Assembly: GCA_050692555.1 (NCBI GenBank)
Contig: JBOGVS010000009.1
Location: forward strand, 1 to 64,000
Length of the DNA: 64,000 nucleotides
Reading direction: 5' to 3'
Source of the DNA: DAITPV01 sp050692555
GTDB lineage: Bacteria > Actinomycetota > UBA4738 > CALAEC01
The translations under genes were made by a program, and so were the position numbers. Below, piece by piece: positions 60,201 to 64,000 of the stretch. Under the pieces are notes generated by a model. The model saw only the letters and a list, made by a program, of their open reading frames with translations. It was not told where the DNA came from and did not search any database. Within the stretch, counting starts at the first letter, position 1. Every line of letters begins with the position of its first letter.

Positions 60201-60942
60201 CCGTTTGCAGACGGTCGACGAGCTCGGCGGCTCGGCCGGTGAGTTCATCTGCGATCCCACCGATCCGGCCACGCTCGAGCAGGGGTTCGCCAACCGGAAG
60301 GTGAGCCTGGATCGCTTTGCCGGGAACCAGATCCTGATCCGGTTCAACTACGTACTGGGCCCGACGAACCCGGCGCTCTCCCAGCCGTGCGGATGGTACG
60401 TCGATGACATCTCGCTGTTCTCCGCCAACTGGGTCCCGCAGGGAAACACCACCAACGAGAACTTCCCGATCATCGGCCGGCAGAACGGCACGTACGCCTA
60501 TCGCGTGCTGGGCGTGTACACCGACGGCATCACCACCGCGCCCAGCAACCCGGAGCTGGCCACGGTGACCAGCGCCGCTCCACTCCCGGCCAAGGCCCTG
60601 GCCCGGTGCCTGAAGTTCCCGGGGCACCACATCCTTGGGACCAACGGCAAGGACAAGCTCCGCGGGACGAACGAGGGTGAAGTGCTGTGCGGCTTCGGAG
60701 GAAAGGACAGGATTAAGTCCAAGGGCGGGGGCGACGTGGCCCTCGGCGGTGGTGGCAAGGACAAGGTCACCGGCGACAAGGGCAAGGACCTCGTCGAAGG
60801 CGAGAACGGCAACGACAAGCTGAAGGGTGGTCCGGCCAAGGACAAGCTCAAAGGTGGCAAGGGCAGGGACGTCCTGAACGGCGGCTCGGGCAAGGACAAG
60901 TGCATCGGCGGGCCGAAGAAGGACGTCCTCAAGAAGTGCTGA
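60190..60942 (+). pseudogene. C-terminal fragment of an RTX-like secreted protein
   Basis: About 245 residues without a proper start. A MAM/choice-of-anchor-like segment (QPCGWYVDDISLFSANW) is followed by a fibronectin-like strand region and a C-terminal array of degenerate calcium-binding repeats (GTNGKDKLRGTNEGEVLCG, KGGKGRDVLNGGSGKDKCI), with Lys frequently replacing Asp. The usual N-terminal part, often a protease domain, is missing. A TTG at 60205 could initiate but lacks a signal peptide. Confidence 0.65.
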
Positions 60943-60964
60943 GCGCGAGGAGAACATAACTCGT

Positions 60965-61057
60965 ATGCCCGGCCGCAGTGCGGCCCGCGCCGTGATCCTG
61001 GCGGCGGCGATGCTCCTGGCCCTGCCGATGGCAGCGTCGGCGGACCCGGTGCCCTAG
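60965..61057 (+). pseudogene. Orphan signal peptide, truncated secreted gene
   Basis: MPGRSAARAVILAAAMLLAL, then ends PMAASADPVP and stop: 30 residues that look like a whole signal peptide with nothing after it. GAGGAG lies upstream. The stop is part of the CTAG at the end of the convergent Calx-beta gene, so the rest of the gene has been lost. Confidence 0.55.
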
Positions 61058-62325
61058 TCTTTCTTCTTCCTCCTCCTGACCTCGAAGGTGTTCTCGTTGC
61101 GTCCCACGCCGAAAGAGCTCTCCACGTTGCCGTCGGCGTCGACGGCCCGGGAGAACGCGGTGTAGTTCTTGATCCTTCCGGTGCTAGGCCGTATTGCGCC
61201 CAGCCGGTACAGGAAGAAGTCCTGCTGATACAGGGACGTGGCCAACCAGACCTCGTCGCCGCAGCTCCCTCCACGGAAGCGCTTCCCGGCCCACCAGGCG
61301 CACCTCCCGCCCTTGATGGTTTGACGCAGGGCGAACTCGGCGCCGACCACCCCGACCGGGTCGGGGTCCTTGGTGAACACGTGGATCTCCCGGAGTCGGT
61401 AGCTGATCGTCTTGTACTTCTTCGTGTGGTTGGGGTGGTGCAGCGTGCTCTCGGGCGGCGAGCCGAAGGCCTGCCCCTTGTCCACGATCCTGATGGTCGC
61501 GCTCTTCGGATCCTCGGCGGAGGGATCGGTGAGGGTGACCGTCACTTCCTCGGTGGGCTCCCCCGGGCCGTCGTCGATGATCTTGAGCGTGATCAGCTGC
61601 ACCCGTTCGTTCGCCGGGAAAGTCAAGGGTTGCGGGGAAGTGACGATGAAGTCCTGTCCCTCCGTGGCGGGAGCGGCCGAGCTCCCGGCGACCGTGTAGC
61701 CGAACGAGGCCGGCGACCCGGCGGGGCCGGCCCGGAACACCGGAACCGAGACCGTGGCCCTGGCCTCGTGGGTGTCGTAGGGACCGCTCCCCTCGAGGGA
61801 CGGCCGGACCCCCCCGTCGTCGTCGAGGATGTACAGGGGAACCTCCGTGGGCACCGCCTTGTACCCGCTGGACTGTGTGATGATCGCTCGAGCCTGTTCG
61901 GCGACGGGCTCGACGGCGAAGTCGTCGAAGATCGTGACGGTGTCGCTGTGCTCGGTGGGCGAGCCGTGGGCCGGGCTGTATAGCGGCTGGGTGGCCCCGC
62001 TCTTGGGCTGATAGTCGCCCGCCGGGCCTCCGGAGGCGGGGCGGGGAGTGCCGGCGGGAGGATCCCCAACCCCGTACGTGGCAGTCACCGGGACGCCGCT
62101 GCAGTCGTCGCCCACGGACACCACGGTGACCGTAGTGGTACCGGTCTGCTCTCCGGTCACGTAGAAGAAGTGCGGGCCCAGGTTGCCGATGACGGCGGGG
62201 AAGCCGCCCCACCGGACCCCCAGGTGGCCCGTGGCGCAGGCTTGGGATGCATCCACCGCGGGAACCACGGTCACCGCCAAGGCCACGGCGATCGCCGAGG
62301 CAGGACGGGTGATGCGGGCGCCCAC
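61054..62325 (-). CDS. Secreted Calx-beta domain protein
   Basis: A 423-residue exported protein. After a signal peptide (SAIAVALAVTVVPAVDA) come two Calx-beta-type domains: SDTVTIFDDFAVEPVAEQAR region and ATEGQDFIVTSPQPLTFPAN with EPTEEVTVTLTDP, calcium-binding beta-sandwiches used for adhesion. The C-terminal part (TISYRLREIHVFTKDP, FSRAVDADGNVESSFG) is shared with the fragment at 59898. Start set at the GTG after GATAAT plus seven nt; the ATG at 62334 is created by that hexamer. Confidence 0.85.
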   Translation of the reverse strand: MGARITRPASAIAVALAVTVVPAVDASQACATGHLGVRWGGFPAVIGNLGPHFFYVTGEQTGTTTVTVVSVGDDCSGVPVTATYGVGDPPAGTPRPASGGPAGDYQPKSGATQPLYSPAHGSPTEHSDTVTIFDDFAVEPVAEQARAIITQSSGYKAVPTEVPLYILDDDGGVRPSLEGSGPYDTHEARATVSVPVFRAGPAGSPASFGYTVAGSSAAPATEGQDFIVTSPQPLTFPANERVQLITLKIIDDGPGEPTEEVTVTLTDPSAEDPKSATIRIVDKGQAFGSPPESTLHHPNHTKKYKTISYRLREIHVFTKDPDPVGVVGAEFALRQTIKGGRCAWWAGKRFRGGSCGDEVWLATSLYQQDFFLYRLGAIRPSTGRIKNYTAFSRAVDADGNVESSFGVGRNENTFEVRRRKKKD

Positions 62326-62332
62326 CGCTCCC

Positions 62333-62338
62333 ATTATC
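62333..62338 (-). promoter_or_regulatory. -10 hexamer for leaderless Calx-beta gene
   Basis: GATAAT, seven nt (GGGAGCG), GTG at 62325. Confidence 0.55.
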
Positions 62339-62369
62339 TCCGCGATCTCGTTCGAACGGCGAGCTCCCC

Positions 62370-64000
62370 TCAGGCCTCGTCGTCCGGGTAGAACACCCGC
62401 TCCATGGCCCGTCGGGCCCGCCGGGTGATCCGCCGGTAGTCCTCGAGGAACGCCGCCCGAGGGAACTCCTCGTAGCCCAGCCGGCGGGCCAGAGCCACCT
62501 GAGCCTCGGGTGACGGCGGAAGGGCTTCGGCGTGGAGGCGCCGGTCGATCTCCAGCGCGTCCTTGATCTCGTTGAGGAACACGTAGGCCTCGCCGAGAGG
62601 CAGGCTCACGCTGTCCTCGATCAGTCGTTCCCTGGCGAGGGCCTCCAGCGCATCGAGGGTGTGCCGTCGGCGGACGTCGGGATGCTCACCGCCGTGACGC
62701 AGGAGGGAGAGCTCCACCGCGAACTGCACGTCGGCGAGCCCCCCGTACCCCAGCTTGAAGTGGAACCGGCGGGCGTCCGGGGGGCGGACCCGCTCTTCCT
62801 CGATCCGGACCCGCATCCGGCGGATCTCCGCCACCGTCTCCACCGGCAGCGCCTGGGGATAGGCGAAGTCTTCCGCGGCTCGGGCGAACCGACGCCCCAG
62901 GGTCCGGTCACCTCCCACCGGTCGGGCCTTGAGGAGGGACTGGAACTCCCATGTCTGCCCATATCGCTCCCAGTACTCGAGGTAGGCGGCCATCGAGCGG
63001 GCCAGCGGACCGCTCCGACCCTCGGGACGGAGGTCCGGGTCCGCCTCGAACCCGCGACGTCGGATGCCCGCCAGCACGGCTTCCGCCGCACGCTCGGCTT
63101 CCTCGAAGCCGGGCGCGCCTTCCCCCTCGTACACGAACATCACGTCGAGGTCCGAGGCGAAGTTCAGCTCCCGGCCACCCAGCTTCCCCAGGCCGATCAC
63201 CGCGAACCCCACCGAAGGGGAGGCCTCCTCCACGGCCTCGGCGATGACCCGCTCCCCGACCTCGGCCAGGGCGCGTCCCGAGGCGGGCACCGCCAGCTCG
63301 CCGGCGGCATACGCCGCGCCCACGGCCAGGAGCCGGTCCTCGGCGCCATCAGGCTCTCCGGCTCCGATGGCCGGCCGGATCGCCCGGGGCCGTGCTGCCA
63401 GTGCATCCGCCAGCCACGACGAGGCGCCCACCACCACGGCAAGGCGGCGAGCGGCCTCGGGATCTCCCGCCAGAAGGTCCGCGATGTCCCCGTCCGAACC
63501 CACGCCCTCCGCCACACGCTGGAGCCGAACCACGGCGGCATCCGGGTCGGCGGCCAGGGCCAGGGCCGGGGCCACCACGGGGAACACATGCGCCAGAACC
63601 CGGCCGAGCCGGGTGCCCGGGTCGACCAGGGCCTCGAACCGCCGGTAGGCGGCCCGGGGATCCGCGAACCCCAGCCCGGCCAGCAGCTCCTCGGTGGCGG
63701 CCCGCTCTCTTCCGGGCCGGGGGGCCCGAGCCCCGGCGAACGCCTCCAACAGCGGCCGGTAGAACAGCCGCTCGTGCAGCCCGCGAACTACTTCCGTATG
63801 CCGCAGATGGTCGGCGTGCAGGGGCTCCGGTCCCTCGAGCCCCATCGACCGGGCCAGCCGAAGGAGTGAGGCCTCGTCGGCGGGGAGCTCGTGGGTCTGG
63901 AGCTCGCGCGCCAGCTGGAGACGGTGCTCGAGCGCTCGCAGGAACCGGTACGAGCCGGCCATGGCCTCGGCGTCCGGCGCGGCGACGTAGCCCTGGTCGG
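62370..64000 (-). CDS. glnE: Glutamine synthetase adenylyltransferase, 3' part (partial)
   Basis: The C-terminal 543 residues of a bifunctional enzyme that adds and removes AMP on GlnA. The second nucleotidyltransferase motif VIGLGKLGGRELNFASDLDV (G-G-x12-D-x-D) is intact; LEYWERYGQTWEFQSLLKAR and FHFKLGYGGLADVQF follow, with a helical C-terminal domain. The preceding part reads DQGYVAAPDAEAMAGSYRFL and continues beyond the window, so the first catalytic domain is outside. It belongs with glnR and glnA as a nitrogen-control set. Confidence 0.95.
   Translation of the reverse strand, partial: DQGYVAAPDAEAMAGSYRFLRALEHRLQLARELQTHELPADEASLLRLARSMGLEGPEPLHADHLRHTEVVRGLHERLFYRPLLEAFAGARAPRPGRERAATEELLAGLGFADPRAAYRRFEALVDPGTRLGRVLAHVFPVVAPALALAADPDAAVVRLQRVAEGVGSDGDIADLLAGDPEAARRLAVVVGASSWLADALAARPRAIRPAIGAGEPDGAEDRLLAVGAAYAAGELAVPASGRALAEVGERVIAEAVEEASPSVGFAVIGLGKLGGRELNFASDLDVMFVYEGEGAPGFEEAERAAEAVLAGIRRRGFEADPDLRPEGRSGPLARSMAAYLEYWERYGQTWEFQSLLKARPVGGDRTLGRRFARAAEDFAYPQALPVETVAEIRRMRVRIEEERVRPPDARRFHFKLGYGGLADVQFAVELSLLRHGGEHPDVRRRHTLDALEALARERLIEDSVSLPLGEAYVFLNEIKDALEIDRRLHAEALPPSPEAQVALARRLGYEEFPRAAFLEDYRRITRRARRAMERVFYPDDEA

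Noticed and set aside
60205..60942. Treating the RTX-like frame as an intact gene starting at TTG 60205
   Set aside because: No signal peptide, no ribosome-binding site and only the C-terminal part of a typical secreted protein; best seen as a fragment.
1..64000. tRNA, rRNA, CRISPR array, insertion sequence or prophage
   Set aside because: No GGTTCGAATCC-like T-arm with a cloverleaf, no direct-repeat spacer array, no transposase or phage genes were found on reading both strands.

Overview
The window looks like chromosomal DNA of a high-GC, deep-branching member of the Actinomycetota, probably uncultivated. The lineage call rests on recognised families: a GlnR-type orphan regulator next to type I glutamine synthetase, an MshA-type glycosyltransferase, a 33-residue bS22-type ribosomal peptide beside a BldC-like helix-turn-helix gene (as in the mycobacterial Rv0500A-Rv0502 block), an RsiG-like anti-sigma factor, a DUF2993/LmeA protein and several leaderless start sites. 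No rRNA, tRNA, prophage, insertion sequence or CRISPR array was seen. Class-level placement cannot be made from this sequence.

Layout. 1-5.5 kb (minus): an operon of a CrtC/tocopherol-cyclase-like protein, an acyl-CoA synthetase and a membrane protein, then a class A penicillin-binding protein. 5.6-11.3 kb (plus): a PAS-GAF histidine kinase, a run of coupled genes (TIM-barrel isomerase, response regulator, DJ-1 protein, tiny membrane peptide) and a frameshifted GGDEF-EAL protein. 11.3-15.8 kb (minus): the conserved actinobacterial block (DUF4260, acyltransferase, SDR, SAM hydrolase, bS22-type peptide, Clp1-like kinase, BldC-like HTH). 15.9-20.2 kb: DUF72, a phosphatase-family protein, two SDRs and ChrA. 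20.2-30.7 kb (minus): methyltransferase, pyruvate kinase, HDAC-like deacetylase, a transporter-HEAT-cNMP fusion, a frameshifted cyclase/NTPase/TPR regulator and an aldehyde dehydrogenase. 30.8-38.9 kb: ACT and FAH-family proteins, aldo/keto reductase, an acidic-peptide/JmjC/ferredoxin-like trio, and an operon for cysteine hydrolase, proline dehydrogenase, ProC, a new 41-residue basic peptide and homogentisate dioxygenase. 39-41.1 kb: two tandem secreted paralogues with hairpin leaders, a broken signal peptidase gene between them, and a probable structured RNA of about 290 nt. 41.1-53.9 kb: MshA-like enzyme, asparaginase II, response regulator, RsiG-like protein, BKACE, M23 peptidase, sarcosine-oxidase-like flavoprotein, acyl-CoA ligase, a fused double acyl-CoA dehydrogenase, cNMP-fold protein, flavoprotein and CoA-binding protein. 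54-57.7 kb (minus): ATP sulfurylase, DUF2993, and a hydrolase/ECF sigma/MGMT operon. 57.7-64 kb: glnR, glnA, a patch of gene fragments, a Calx-beta protein and the 3' part of glnE.

How parts work together. GlnR, a GlnR-type operator upstream of glnA, glnA with its adenylylation tyrosine, and glnE form a nitrogen-control group. Fatty-acid activation and beta-oxidation genes recur. Tyrosine and proline turnover are represented by HmgA, a FAH-family hydrolase, PRODH and ProC. A GGDEF-EAL enzyme and an RsiG-like protein suggest cyclic-di-GMP signalling.

Recurring sequence habits: many genes that begin a transcription unit lack a Shine-Dalgarno sequence and have a TANNNT-like hexamer 6-8 nt before the start codon; genes inside operons usually overlap by 4 nt (ATGA or GTGA); and four convergent borders sit on a palindromic stop (CTAG or TGATCA). 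Two genes carry single-base frameshifts that could be assembly errors.
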